Under the pieces are notes generated by a model. It saw only the letters and a list, made by a program, of their open reading frames with translations, was not told the origin of the DNA and made no database searches. From Lepus europaeus (taxonomy: Eukaryota; Chordata; Mammalia; Lagomorpha; Leporidae): a DNA stretch of 64,000 bases. Position numbers and translations under genes: made by a program. Shown piece by piece: positions 23,186-32,640 of the stretch. Position 1 is the first letter of the stretch, and each line of letters starts with the position of its first letter. The DNA lies in assembly GCF_033115175.1 (NCBI RefSeq), contig NC_084832.1:13071342-13135341 (forward strand), written 5' to 3'.

Positions 23186-23456
23186 CACTTGAGGTAGTTA
23201 AGGCATCTGCACCCCACATGGGAGGGCCTGGGTTCAAGTTCCCCTCTAGCTTCCGTCTACTGTGCACCCTGGGGGGCAGCAGACAAAGGCTCAAGTTGTT
23301 GGATGTCTGCTACCCACTTGGGAGACCTGGACTGAGTTCCCAGCTCCTGACTTCTTAGCACAGCCCCATCTGTTGTGGGGATGTGGAGAGAAGGGGAACG
23401 AACCAGCAGATGGGAGCTCTCTGTGCATCTCTGTGTCTCTGTCCCTCAAGTAAACA
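23186..23456 (+). repeat. Diverged C-repeat SINE
   Basis: Older plus copy: gtagttaaggcatctgcacc, cctgggttcaagttcccctc and gaaccagcagatgggagctc mark head, B box and 3' part. Confidence 0.7.
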
Positions 23457-24034
23457 CTTCACACAGTGCACACTACTCGGCCTTAGCTCTTCTCAGAACC
23501 GTGCTTTCTTGATCTCTCATCCCTTTCCACCCGACTCCTGCTTCTCCTCATTCCCTCACACTGCCTCTGACCCTCTCTGCCTTTCTCTGTCCCCTCCTCT
23601 CCTACTGCCAACCTCCCCTTGGCTCCCGGCCCTCCCCTCTTTCCGTAACTGCCCCCAGATGAGTCCGAGGGAGAGCAGTGGCTGTCACAGGAACCTCCAG
23701 AGGCCCCAGATATAAGGGGAACCTAACAAAAAGGCCCCCAGCGCCCCAACAGGTAACCCACGAAGGTGCCCTCGGGCCACACTGCCCACGGCCCTGCTGG
23801 CTCTCCTCGCTTCCTGTCCCTTTGTGCTGACCCATGCTCTTGGGTTCTCCACTCGTGTGAGTTTCTGTCTTCATCAGGTTCTTCTCTACTCGGCACTGCA
23901 AAGTAAGAGTTTTCCCAGCGCACTGCCCCAGTGCCACCCTGAACACACAGTCCTGAGGCCTGTTCCAATCAGAGCTGCATCACTAAACAAGAAATGAGGT
24001 GACAGGTACCAGAAATCCAAGAGGAAATCATCGT
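23457..24034. other. Pyrimidine-rich intron sequence
   Basis: 23500-23660 is strongly CT-rich; the rest is ordinary. No exon or repeat recognised. Confidence 0.5.
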
Positions 24035-24240
24035 GAGGTTCGGACGTTCGGTGCAGCAGTTAAGACGCCACTTGGGATGCCCACATCCCGTATCAGAGTG
24101 CCTGGGTTCGAATCCCAGCCCCACTTCTGATCCAGCTTCCTGCTAATGTGCACCCTGGAGGCAGCCGTGACGGCTCAAGTAGCTGGGTCCCTGCGGCCAA
24201 GGAGGACACCTGGATTGAGTTCCAGGCCCCGGCTGCAGAA
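24035..24240 (+). repeat. Older C-repeat SINE with well-kept tRNA-like head
   Basis: ggtgcagcagttaagacgcc (A box region) and gcctgggttcgaatcccagc (B box) are almost tRNA-like, followed by the SINE body, so it is not a tRNA gene. The 3' end is lost. Confidence 0.75.
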
Positions 24241-24424
24241 CCTGCTCAGTGCGAACATCACTGTCCCTGAGGCCACTGGTCCCAAGAATCAGATACAGCC
24301 ATTTGACAACACAGGTACCTGCGATGGAAGATAACATTTGGGACAAACAACAGGCTAATCAAAAACCTTAGAAGGAAAAGCTGGAGAATTAGACATCTGG
24401 GGGCTCTGAAAAGTTGTCACCGGG

Positions 24425-24748
24425 ATGCAGGGGTCGTCATCCTGTGCAGGGGTTCAGACCCTGCTTGGCAGGGTAGGCATCTGTTTGGATGCCCACACCC
24501 ACATCAGAGTGCCTGGGACAGAGTCCCACCTCGGCTTCTGACCCAGCTTCTTCCTCTCGGTGGCTCCAAGATAATGGCCCGAGTCCTCGGGTTCCTGCTG
24601 CCCATGTGGGACACCCAGACGGAGTTCCCAGTTTTGGCCTGGCCCAGCTCCAGCTGTGGCAGGTATTTGGGGAGTAGAACCAGCAGAAGGAAGATCTCTG
24701 TTTCTATCTCTCCGTTTTCAAATAAATCAAAATAAATTTTTGGAAAAA
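24425..24748 (+). repeat. Diverged C-repeat SINE
   Basis: Body from gggttcagaccctgcttggc; gtagaaccagcagaaggaag and a caaataaatcaaaataaat tail define the 3' end. Confidence 0.72.
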
Positions 24749-25339
24749 AATTTTTTTTAAAGCTCTGACCAATTCCTGGGAATCTACAAGGTCATGTACA
24801 TGTGTGGGGCGAAGTGCATGCCCAAGGCTGCACACATGCTCAGGAAAAACCAGAAGACCACAAGTTCTCGTGACTAGCCAGACTTCTGTGTAAGCAGAAA
24901 GTGAGGGCAAAAGTAGAGTGAGGGAGGTAAACCCAAGGCAGAATGTGCAAAACAGGCCAGGCGTGCAGAGCTGCTCAGCAGATGAGATCTCTCAGTTCCA
25001 GGCATTTCAGGAAATCTCTATCTAATCACCAGCTGACACCAGAGACCTCAGTGGACACACAGGACAAAGAATACAATGTGATATTTGCTCTTTACCCCAC
25101 CCCCCACTGGTGATCAACTCAACCCTCTGTCTCTTCTCCCCTGGCAGGAGGTCTCTAGGTGGGGCTGAAAGTCCTGCCTTGTTCTTCCTGGTGACCACCA
25201 GCCACCTCGCTGGCAGCTGGCACACAAAACCGCGAGCACTCGGTTTCAGGAGCTTACGTGTCAGGGCAGGGGCAGAGATCAAGGACTTGCTTCTTTGTGT
25301 ATCACAGTAGCACACAACTCAGTCATGAAACAGGCAGAA
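24749..25339. other. Single-copy intron sequence
   Basis: No repeat or coding feature recognised. Confidence 0.5.
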
Positions 25340-25649
25340 AACCTGATAGAGTTCACCAAAGATACACAAGTGGCAAATAAGCACATGAAGACACCTAACA
25401 TCATTGTCCTAAGGAAACCCCAAGTTAAAACAAATTAACAAATTAAAACAAGGTACCACTCCACACCTACCAGAATGGCTGCAATGTTTCAAAACTGGCA
25501 GTACGAAGGCTGGCACTGTGGTAGAACTGGAGAGGGACAGCACAGTCATTTCTTACAAAGCTAAACATAATCTTCCAGTTGATTACCGCACTAATACTCC
25601 CAGGTATTTCCCCCAATTGTGTGAAAACATGTCCGTATGAAAACCTGCA

Positions 25650-26022
25650 CATAGGGGCCAGTGCTGTGGCACAGTGGGTAAAGCCATCAGCTGTGACGCT
25701 GGCATTCCATACAGGCACTGTACAAGTCCCAGTTGCTTCACTTCTGATCCAGCTCCTTGCTAATGCTCCAGGGAATTCAGCAGAGGATGGCCCAAGTGCT
25801 TGGGCCCCTGCACCCACATGGGAGACCTGGAAGAAGCTCCTGGCTCCTGGCTCCTGGCTCCTGAACCGCCCAGCTCCAGCCGTTGCAGCCATTTGGGGAG
25901 GGAACCAGCGGATGGAACTAGCTCTTGTTCCTTCTCTCTCTGTATCCATTCTCTCTCACTCTTTCTCTCTCTCCCCCACCCCCGTAACTCTGCCTTTCAA
26001 ATAAACAATATAAATCTTAACA
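25650..26022 (+). repeat. C-repeat SINE
   Basis: Complete plus copy with three tandem tcctggc units at 25839-25860 and tail aaataaacaatataaatctt, inside an L1. Confidence 0.88.
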
Positions 26023-26189
26023 AAAAAAACTGCACACAAATGTATACAGATTATTACATAATCAACACAGACTGCAAGTGACCGAAATGTCCTTCAATAA
26101 GTCAATGGATAAACAAACTGTGGTAAAAAAAAAATAAATAAATAAATAATGCATTATCAAGCCATGAAAAGACAAAGGGGAACTTGCTG

Positions 26190-26515
26190 AGGTCGGCACT
26201 GTGGCATAGCAGGTAAGGCCGCCACCTGCAGTACCAGCATCCCATATGGGTGCCGGTTCCAGTCCCAGATGCTCCTCTTCTGATCCAGCTCTCTGGTATG
26301 GCCTGGGAAAGCAGTAGAAGATGGCCCAAATTCTTGAGCCCTTGCACTTGTGTGGGAGCCCCGTAAGAAGCTCCTGGCTCCTGGCTTCGGATTGGTGCAG
26401 CTCTGGCCATTGCAGCCATCTTGGAGAGTGAACCAGCGGATAGAAGACCTCTCTTTCTCTCTGCTTCAGCCTCTCTGTAACTCTGCCTTTCAAATAAAAT
26501 AAATAAATCTTTCTT
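26190..26515 (+). repeat. C-repeat SINE
   Basis: aggtcggcactgtggcatag to aaataaaataaataaatctt; inserted in the same old L1. Confidence 0.88.
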
Positions 26516-26565
26516 TTTTTTAAAGTGTGTTGCTTGGAGAAAGAACATAGTCTAAAACACTATAT

Positions 26566-26930
26566 AGTGGTCGGTGCCATGCGTAGCGGGTAAAGCCGCC
26601 ACCTACAGTGCCAGCATCCCATATGGGCACCGGTTTGAGTCCTAACTGCTCCACTTCCGATCCAGCTCTCTGCTATGGCCTAGGAAAGCAGAAGATGGCC
26701 CACGTGCTTGGGCCCCTGCACCTGCGTGGGAGACCTAGAGGAAGCTCCTGGCTCCTGGCTTTGGATCGGCCCAGCTCCAGTCATTGCGACCAATTGGGAT
26801 GTGAACCAGTGGTTGGAAAATCGATTCTCTCTCTCTCTCTCTCTCTCTACCTCTACCTCTACCTCTACCTCTACCTCTCCTTCTCTCTGTGTATAACTCT
26901 TTCAAATAAATAATAAATAAATCTTAGGGA
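26566..26930 (+). repeat. C-repeat SINE with (CTCTAC)n
   Basis: Complete plus copy whose CT-rich end expanded into repeated ctctac units at 26847-26878. cactatatagtgg and cactatatatcat flanks suggest an 8-bp or longer TSD. Confidence 0.88.
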
Positions 26931-27050
26931 AAAAAACACTATATATCATATGATTCCAATTATACAACATTCTGGAAAAGGCAAAATATAGGGACGTGAC
27001 ATGAGTGATGCTTGCAGCGGGCATGGGAGGAAGGGAGACGCAAAGGCAAA

Positions 27051-27504
27051 GCAAAGCATTGGGGGCTTCCAGGGCAGGAAAACTATGCTGAACGGCGCTG
27101 TCATACCGCAATGGAAAATACATGATGCTACCCGTTTGTCAACATGCACAGAACTTCACAACACAGAGAGCGAGCCTCAATAGATGGAGTAAAGTCACTT
27201 GGGAAGGAAGGGGATCCTGGAAAGAAGGCGGGCTGTGGCCAGGGAATCTAACAACCTCGCAGAAGGGGACAATGGAGAAACAGTTCTGACCTAAGCCACT
27301 CTGGAGATGAGCGAAGCCCGTGAAACTGAAGAAAGGGAACCGCACCCAGCACAGCACGGGAGCTGATGAAGTTCCCCAGGCACGGGTGAACAAGCCTGGT
27401 ACCGTTACACACACACGGGAGTCAGCTATGTGCTACTGTTAAACGTGCAAGCTGGTTAGTGACTGTGGACCGTGGGAACCAGGTTTCTCATTGGGGACGA
27501 ATTT
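27051..27504. other. Intron sequence, probably old L1-flanking DNA
   Basis: The first bases may be the extreme end of the L1 at 25340-27050. The rest is unrecognised. Confidence 0.4.
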
Positions 27505-27823
27505 TTTTTTATTTTTTTATTTTTATTTATTTATTTTTTTGACAGGCAGAGTGGACAGTGAGAGAGAGACAGAGAGAAAGGTCTTCCTTTGCCGTTGGTT
27601 CACCCTCCAATGGCCACCGCGCTGATCCGAAAGCAGGAGCCAGGTGCTTCTCCTGGTCTCCCATGGGGTGCAGGGCCCAAGCACTTGGGCCATCCTCCAC
27701 TGCCCTGCTGGGCCACAGCAGAGAGCTGGACTTGAAGAGGAGCCACCAGGACTAGAACCCAGCACCCAAATGGGATGCCGGCGCTGCAGGCGGAGGATTA
27801 ACCGAGTGAGCCACGCGCCGGCC
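27505..27823 (-). repeat. C-repeat SINE, poly(A) subfamily
   Basis: T-rich run, gacaggcagagtggacagtg, body, then gccacgcgccggcccggtct. A short internal deletion is seen near 27620. Confidence 0.9.
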
Positions 27824-28169
27824 CGGTCTCTGCTGATTTAACCTCTGGCTGGGTGCACGGAAGCTTCATGGATGAGAGCGTGCTGCCCAAGGCCTGGGTG
27901 TCAGCAAGGCTGGTGAGCTAAGCTCCAAGTGCTTTGCCAGTGTCAACAGTGTGCAGCCACAGGTCCCACTGCTGAACAGTAGGCTGGCCCTCCACAGGTC
28001 TCAAAAGGAAGCTTCTGGTGGGGCCTAGGTACATCCCCCCAGCGGCTGCTCTGGCTGTTTGTCAGCCATGAGCCAGGGCCCCATGCCAGGGGTGGCAAAG
28101 GAACTGGAAGGCGGGCTGCCTAGGAAGGGGTGAGTCCTCGCCAAGGAGCACACAGATGTAAAAAGTCCA
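27824..28169. other. Single-copy intron sequence near the promoter
   Basis: GC-moderate and SINE-free, about 1 kb inside the intron; a possible intronic enhancer position, but no specific motif is claimed. Confidence 0.4.
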
Positions 28170-28433
28170 GAAGCAGCTTTGTAGCGCCGTGAGTTAAGTC
28201 ACCACTGGGGGCAGGAGCGCCCCACAGGCCCACTGCTCTGCTTCCAATTCAGCGCCCTGCTCAGGCACCTGGAGAGGTAGCAGATGCTGGCCCCAGCGCC
28301 AGGGTCCCTGCCACCCACACGGGAGACCCGGATGGAGTTCAGGCTGGTGGCTCTGGCCTGAGCTGCCATCTGGGGGGTGATCCAGTGGATGGAAGATCTC
28401 TCGTTACTGTGCCTTTCAAATAAATCTTCAAAA
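28170..28433 (+). repeat. C-repeat SINE
   Basis: agcgccgtgagttaagtcac to caaataaatcttca; the region around the B box is diverged. Lies about 700 bp inside the intron from exon 1. Confidence 0.72.
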
Positions 28434-29120
28434 GGAAAAGGTGGGCGTGGTCTGTGAAGTCCGCTCTGCCACTGCTGGTGCCAGGCCTTTGCACCAGTCA
28501 CCTCGCCTCTCTCAGCCAGTTTTCTGTCCTCATCACCAGGACAGGGGCAGGCCCGGAAAGCAAGAACGCGCACGCGCATGCACGAGGTGGCCCCGGACCC
28601 CAGCACTGGGCAGGTCCTGGCTGGCCAGCCCAGGCGGGGGGCTCCAGGTGTCCTTTATTGAACCAGGGAGCGCTGCAACGGCACAAAACCCCCTCACCTG
28701 TGCAATCATTTCTCCTCATAAGACATGCCACTGAGTCAAAACTCAATGGGTGTGTGGGCTTGAAATGAGCTTTTTTTAAAATTACTGGTTCAATGCCTAA
28801 CGCTGTAAAAACCAAGATATCAGCAAAACTGTGCCAGACGGCGTGCGGCGCCGCTCAAGGGCCCACGCCACGAGCGGTCACAGGCACACGGAGCGAGACG
28901 TGCTTTCTGGGGCGGACAGAGTCCGTGCACCTCGAGCCATCGTTTGCGCCCATTTTCCGGGTCCAACCAACACCTCACGGCGCCGCGGCAGCGCGCGACC
29001 TTGGCAGAGGTCGACCCGGGGCTCCCGCGAGGGTTCCGGGAGGCCGCGCCGGGGGAGCACACGCTCGCAGGCTCAGGCTCAGGCCGACCCGCCGGGCGGG
29101 GACCGGGGACCTGCACTCAC

Positions 29121-29194
29121 AGGCTCCGCAGCGCCGCCGCTCCCGCCGCTCCCGCCGCTCCGCGCGCCGCCCTCCGCAGCAGACGCAGCGCCAT
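29121..29194 (-). CDS. CLYBL: CLYBL coding exon 1 (mitochondrial targeting peptide)
   Basis: On the minus strand an ATG at 29194-29192 opens 24 codons plus two bases and stops at a consensus donor, GTGAGT (29120-29115). The peptide starts MALRLLRRAARG, which I recognise as the start of human CLYBL, followed by an Ala/Gly-rich stretch and LRSL. Leu, Arg and Ala without acidic residues is typical of a matrix-targeting presequence. The start context is strong (A at -3, G at +4). CLYBL is a CitE-like lyase that splits citramalyl-CoA into acetyl-CoA and pyruvate in the matrix. The lyase domain lies in later exons beyond the left edge. The exon is in a CpG island, and the neighbouring TM9SF2 lies upstream on the same strand, as in human. 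The Ala/Gly run looks a few residues longer than the human peptide I remember. Identity rests on a short peptide plus synteny. Confidence 0.88.
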
Positions 29195-29200
29195 CTTCCT
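29189..29200 (-). promoter_or_regulatory. YY1-like and ETS-like motif over the CLYBL start codon
   Basis: The minus strand reads AGGAAGATGGCG, combining an ETS core (GGAA) with the YY1 consensus AANATGGCG, here used as the translation start. In housekeeping genes such YY1 sites often lie just downstream of the start site, overlapping the first ATG. That suggests a short 5'UTR; binding is inference. Confidence 0.5.
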
Positions 29201-29204
29201 GACG

Positions 29205-29460
29205 CACACGCCCCGCCCCGCCTCCGCCTAGCCACGCCCCCTCCGCCTAGCCACGCCCATCCTCCGCCTAACCCCGCCCCGCCTCCGCCTCTCCCAGCCC
29301 ACGCTCCAGCTTGGCCCCGCACTGCCTCCGCCTAGCCCCGCCCCGCCTCCACCTCCGCCTCTCCCAGCCCACGCTCCAGCTTGGCCCCGCCTCGCCTCCG
29401 CCTAGCCCCGCCCCTCCCCCGCCTCTCCCAGCCCACGCTCCAGCTTGGCCCCGCCCTCCT
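29205..29460. repeat. GC-box minisatellite in the CLYBL promoter
   Basis: Variants of cctccgcctagccccgccc are tandemly arrayed. A larger unit carrying tctcccagcccacgctccag occurs three times (from about 29289, 29362 and 29424), spaced about 73 and 62 bp. Each unit brings at least one GC box or CACCC-type box, so copy number would change the number of Sp1/KLF sites next to the start codon. Confidence 0.85.
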
Positions 29461-29874
29461 TCTGTGCACTCGCCGCTCTCCATGCCGGTAGTGACTTGCA
29501 GGAGAGACCAGGCCCCGGGTCACGAGTCCGACCGAGCGCCCGCGGCCCGGGTGGCCGTGGGGAGACCTTCGCGCCGTCGTGAGGCAGAGCAGAGGGTCTC
29601 AATGAAGCGTGCCCCTGTGCGTGTTTGGAGAACTGGCGTTGTCCGGGCCGGGACAGGCCACACTTCCTGGGCTTATTTTTGTGGTTAAAACGCCACAGGA
29701 CAGCCGCTGGGAGCCCACCACGTGTGTGCCTCGCTTACCGGTCCGGGTGCGGCCAGAGAACACGCGGCCTCCGCCCCAGCGCTTGGGGGGCGAGGCCCGC
29801 CCAGCCTCCGTGGTCTCCAGGCCTGGATAAGCCCAGCTGAGGCAGGACAGGGCGTGCCCTCTCTGTTCACCCCC

Positions 29875-30098
29875 GGGGTTCCCGCACCCCGCCTACCCTA
29901 GGCCTGGCTGTCTCCTGCAGCGGGTCACCCCATCCAGGCCCTCTTTGAGACGTCAGCCCTGGGGGCTTCACCCTCTGTCGGCCCTCGGGGTTCCCGCACC
30001 CCGCCTAGCCCAGGCCTGGCTGTCTCCTACAGCAGGTCACCCCATGCAGGCCCGCTTTGAGACGTCAGCCCTGGGGGCTTCACCCTCTGTCAGGCCCT
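29875..30098. repeat. 112-bp tandem duplication
   Basis: Two adjacent copies (29875-29986 and 29987-30098) start ggggttcccgcaccccgcct and end near accctctgtc, with only a handful of differences. Each contains gagacgtcag, a CRE-half-site-like ACGTCA. The pair sits at the upstream edge of the CpG island. Confidence 0.9.
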
Positions 30099-30424
30099 TG
30101 AGTACTGAGCTACTCTGCACAGGAAGAGATGCCGGGGCCTGATAACATCTACATCACAGACATTAGACTTGGGGCTCAGCTCCCACACCAATCCTGCCTT
30201 TAATTAAAAATGTGCCACCTTACTCATGGTGGAATTTTCTGTTATCTTGACTTTTAGCATATTGTATTAAAATGTTATTTTTCCTAATTACTGAAATTTT
30301 TAGAGCTTGCCCCTTAAATTTTGAATTTGAGGCTGGTTCTAGCCAGTGCCACTTTATACCTGGATTTTTCCAAAACTGCCTTGCTCCAAGTCTCCTTCCT
30401 TCAACCAACCCTTTTGCTACCAAC

Positions 30425-30655
30425 CTGGTTTATTTATTTGTTTGTTTGTTTAGGCCAAAACCAAGGGCCAGGAACTCAATCTGAGTCTCCCACATGGGTA
30501 TCAGAAACCCAGGTTCTTGGGCCATCATCTGCTGCCTCTCAGGTGCACTAACAGGGAAGGTGGTTAGAGAGAGCAGCGTGGCCAGGACTTGAACCTGTGC
30601 TCTGGTATGGGACACAAGCAAGTGGCTTAACCCGCTGCACTGTAACCCCCTGGCT
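30425..30655 (-). repeat. C-repeat SINE with internal loss
   Basis: ggtttatttatttgtttgtt then ccaaaaccaagggccaggaa; the GA-rich segment is deleted. Ends at tgcactgtaaccccctggc. Confidence 0.7.
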
Positions 30656-30694
30656 TATCTTTTAAAGGGTGATGCAGCTCCCAGTTCCAGAGTT

Positions 30695-30900
30695 TAATAT
30701 ATGTTTCTTTTTTATTTAGAAGCAGAGGGACAGCGATGGTTTATTCCACAAGAAGTCAATCCAGGTCTCCCGGTGGGTGGCGAAGACCCATCTGCCTGAG
30801 CCATCACCTTCTGTTTCCCACAATGTGTGCTAGCAGGAAGCGGGAATCAGGAGCAGAGCTGGGACTTGAACCCACACACTTCAGCAGGGACATGGGCATG
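30695..30900 (-). repeat. Diverged C-repeat SINE fragment
   Basis: ttttttatttagaagcagag, aatccaggtctcccggtggg and gctgggacttgaacccacac mark tail, body and B box of a minus copy. Confidence 0.65.
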
Positions 30901-30907
30901 GCTACTC

Positions 30908-31020
30908 TGCACCAAGCAGGTGTGACCATGGGAAGTCACTTAGCCTCTCTGGGTGTCAGTTTTCTCATCGGTAAAATGGACTGTAATTCCTCACAAGGCA
31001 TGTTGAGATACACTGAGTTT
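30908..31020 (+). repeat. MIR SINE relic
   Basis: gtcacttagcctctctgggt then cagttttctcatcggtaaaa and tggactg match the MIR core and following segment. Confidence 0.75.
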
Positions 31021-31199
31021 ATATGCATATGTGCTCCTATGCCTATTTTTCCTTTCCCCCAGTGTTCTCAGGGGTGGGGAATTGGGATTCCCGCCTACCT
31101 GTCAGGCTTTGGAATGCAGTGTTGTCCAGTGGGCAGCGCTGGACAAGTGCCGAGCAGCTCCATTTGAGAAAAGCTGCTGATGCCTGTTTGGAAACGCCA

Positions 31200-31516
31200 C
31201 CTGGATTGGGCTTTGTGGTGCAGGGTGTCCAGCCTCCCCTTGGGGCAACTGCATCCCATAGCAGAGTGCAGGTTCAAGTCCCGGCGACTCCACTGTGATC
31301 CAGCTTCCTGCTAATGCATCTCGAGAGGCAGTGATTGATGGCCCAAGCGCTTGGGCTCCTGCCATCCAGGTGGGAGGCTGGGATGAAGTTCCTGGGTCCT
31401 GACTTCAGCCTGGCCTAGGCCTGGCTGTTTCAGGCATTTGGGGAATGAACCAGCAGATGGAAGATATTTCTCTCTCTCTCTCTCTCTCCCCCCTCTCTCT
31501 CTAATCTAAAAAAAAA
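31200..31516 (+). repeat. C-repeat SINE
   Basis: gattgggctttgtggtgcag to a (CT)n/CCC end and an A-rich tail at 31508-31516. Confidence 0.8.
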
Positions 31517-31696
31517 GCCCCATCTGCAGGGCTGGATAGTAAGCTTTTAGAGAGCATGGACCTGGCGTGTCCTGTCATTGCTGCAGCCCCAACACCCAGC
31601 GCCAGTGACTCATCCCTGGCAGGTGTGTAACTATAAGATAAAAGTGCGCAGCAGCTTCTGGAAGCTTCCATGTAACAGGTTATCTTTATTAAGCGT

Positions 31697-31930
31697 GGCT
31701 GGGAGGCACGTGTTTGGCCTCGCAGTTGAGCCACCTGCTTTCCACGTCGGAGTGTCTGGGTTTGATGTCCAGCCCAGCTCCTGCTGACGCAGGCGACTCC
31801 GCCTTCCTGCTGATGCAGACCCAGGGATGCGACAGTGCTGGCTCGCATCACTGGCTCCCTGACACCCACATAAAGACATGGCCTCTATTCCTGGTTCCCA
31901 GCTTCAGGGAGGCAGGAGGGGGGAAACAAA
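31697..31930 (+). repeat. Diverged C-repeat SINE
   Basis: cacgtgtttggcctcgcagt, gagtgtctgggtttgatgtc and gatgcagacccagggatgcg outline a plus copy without tail. Confidence 0.6.
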
Positions 31931-32324
31931 GTGTGACTTGAAGGCAGCCAGAGACCGTCTGTGGCCAGTTCTCTTGGCACTGGGTATGCATAGCTATGAA
32001 CAGGGTCTGGCTCTTGGGCGTGCCTGGTCAACAGGAAGTGAGGCAAGCCCTCCCATCAGGACCATGCTCTCAGCGCTGGGGCTGCTCACACAGGGTCAGC
32101 TCTGCTCAGCCCATGCCTTCTCCCAGGCTGTCCTTGCCTGTGTGGTTCTGGGCTGGGGTTGGCCACCAGGGACATTTGTGAGAGACCCTGTCGGCGGGGG
32201 GCACAGGACCTGCCTGTGGGCCGAGGCTGTTGGCACTGGGCACTCACTGAAAACTCCCAGCCTCTTGAGATTATTTCCGGGTCTCCTTACTTTATGTTCA
32301 CATCTGTGCATTTTTCCAACTCAA

Positions 32325-32640
32325 GCAAACTTAACATTTATTGGCATGGCTCCGTGAGAAGGTGTGTGAGGGACATTGTGACCCATGTGACAAGATCGCT
32401 GAAACCTTGGGATCTTATGCTGAGGGATGCAGCCAGACACAAGAGGACGAAGGCTGTGTGATCCATGAACCTGAGGAAGCTGGAGAATTCGAATGCAGAG
32501 ACAGAAGGCGGTGGTGGTGTCCAGGGGCAAGAGGGAGGGGACACAGGCAGCTCCCGAGTTCCGGGTGGGCGGAGGCACTGACTGCCCACCACTACGAATG
32601 GACTTAGTGCTCTAATTGCACACTGGAAAGTGCTTCTGTG
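32325..32640 (+). mobile_element. L1 3'-end fragment
   Basis: gatccatgaacctgaggaag, a gaattcgaatgcagagacagaa stretch split by divergence, tggtgtccaggggcaagagg and a late cactggaaa follow the order seen in old L1 3'UTRs. Confidence 0.6.

Larger units (their letters stand above)
25340..27050 (+). mobile_element. Older L1 3'-end fragment split by three SINEs
   Basis: Pieces at 25340-25650, 26023-26190 and 26931-27050 read as the L1 3' end: accactccacacctaccaga, cagactgcaagtgaccgaaatg, and gattccaattatacaacattctgg. A short SINE head-like piece (25506-25522) also lies within it. It is more diverged than the 18578-22501 copy. Confidence 0.75.
1..29120 (-). other. CLYBL: CLYBL intron 1 (5' part; runs off the left edge)
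   Basis: Everything left of the exon 1 donor is read as first intron. No sequence resembling the second CLYBL exon (start of the CitE-like domain) was seen. CLYBL intron 1 is also very long in human. The intron is dominated by SINEs and L1 fragments, with GC-rich patches near 4440-4560, 6770-7420 and 12640-13080. An alternative first exon cannot be excluded without transcript data. Confidence 0.8.
28830..29830. promoter_or_regulatory. CLYBL: CpG island and CLYBL promoter
   Basis: CpG density rises sharply here against CpG-poor flanks, spanning coding exon 1, the start of intron 1 and about 600 bp upstream. There is no obvious TATA box. Many CCGCCC/GGGCGG (Sp1/KLF-type) boxes lie within 250 bp upstream of the ATG. 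This is the usual form of a broad housekeeping promoter. The exact start site cannot be read from sequence. Divergent plus-strand transcription is possible but not shown. Confidence 0.85.

Noticed and set aside
24050..24130. Possible tRNA gene
   Set aside because: A and B boxes are good, but the sequence cannot fold as a full cloverleaf and continues into the SINE body.
28793..29335. Long open frames through the CpG island on both strands (up to about 180 codons)
   Set aside because: GC-rich DNA has few stop codons. Only the minus-strand MALRLLRRAARG frame has a known protein start and a donor site.
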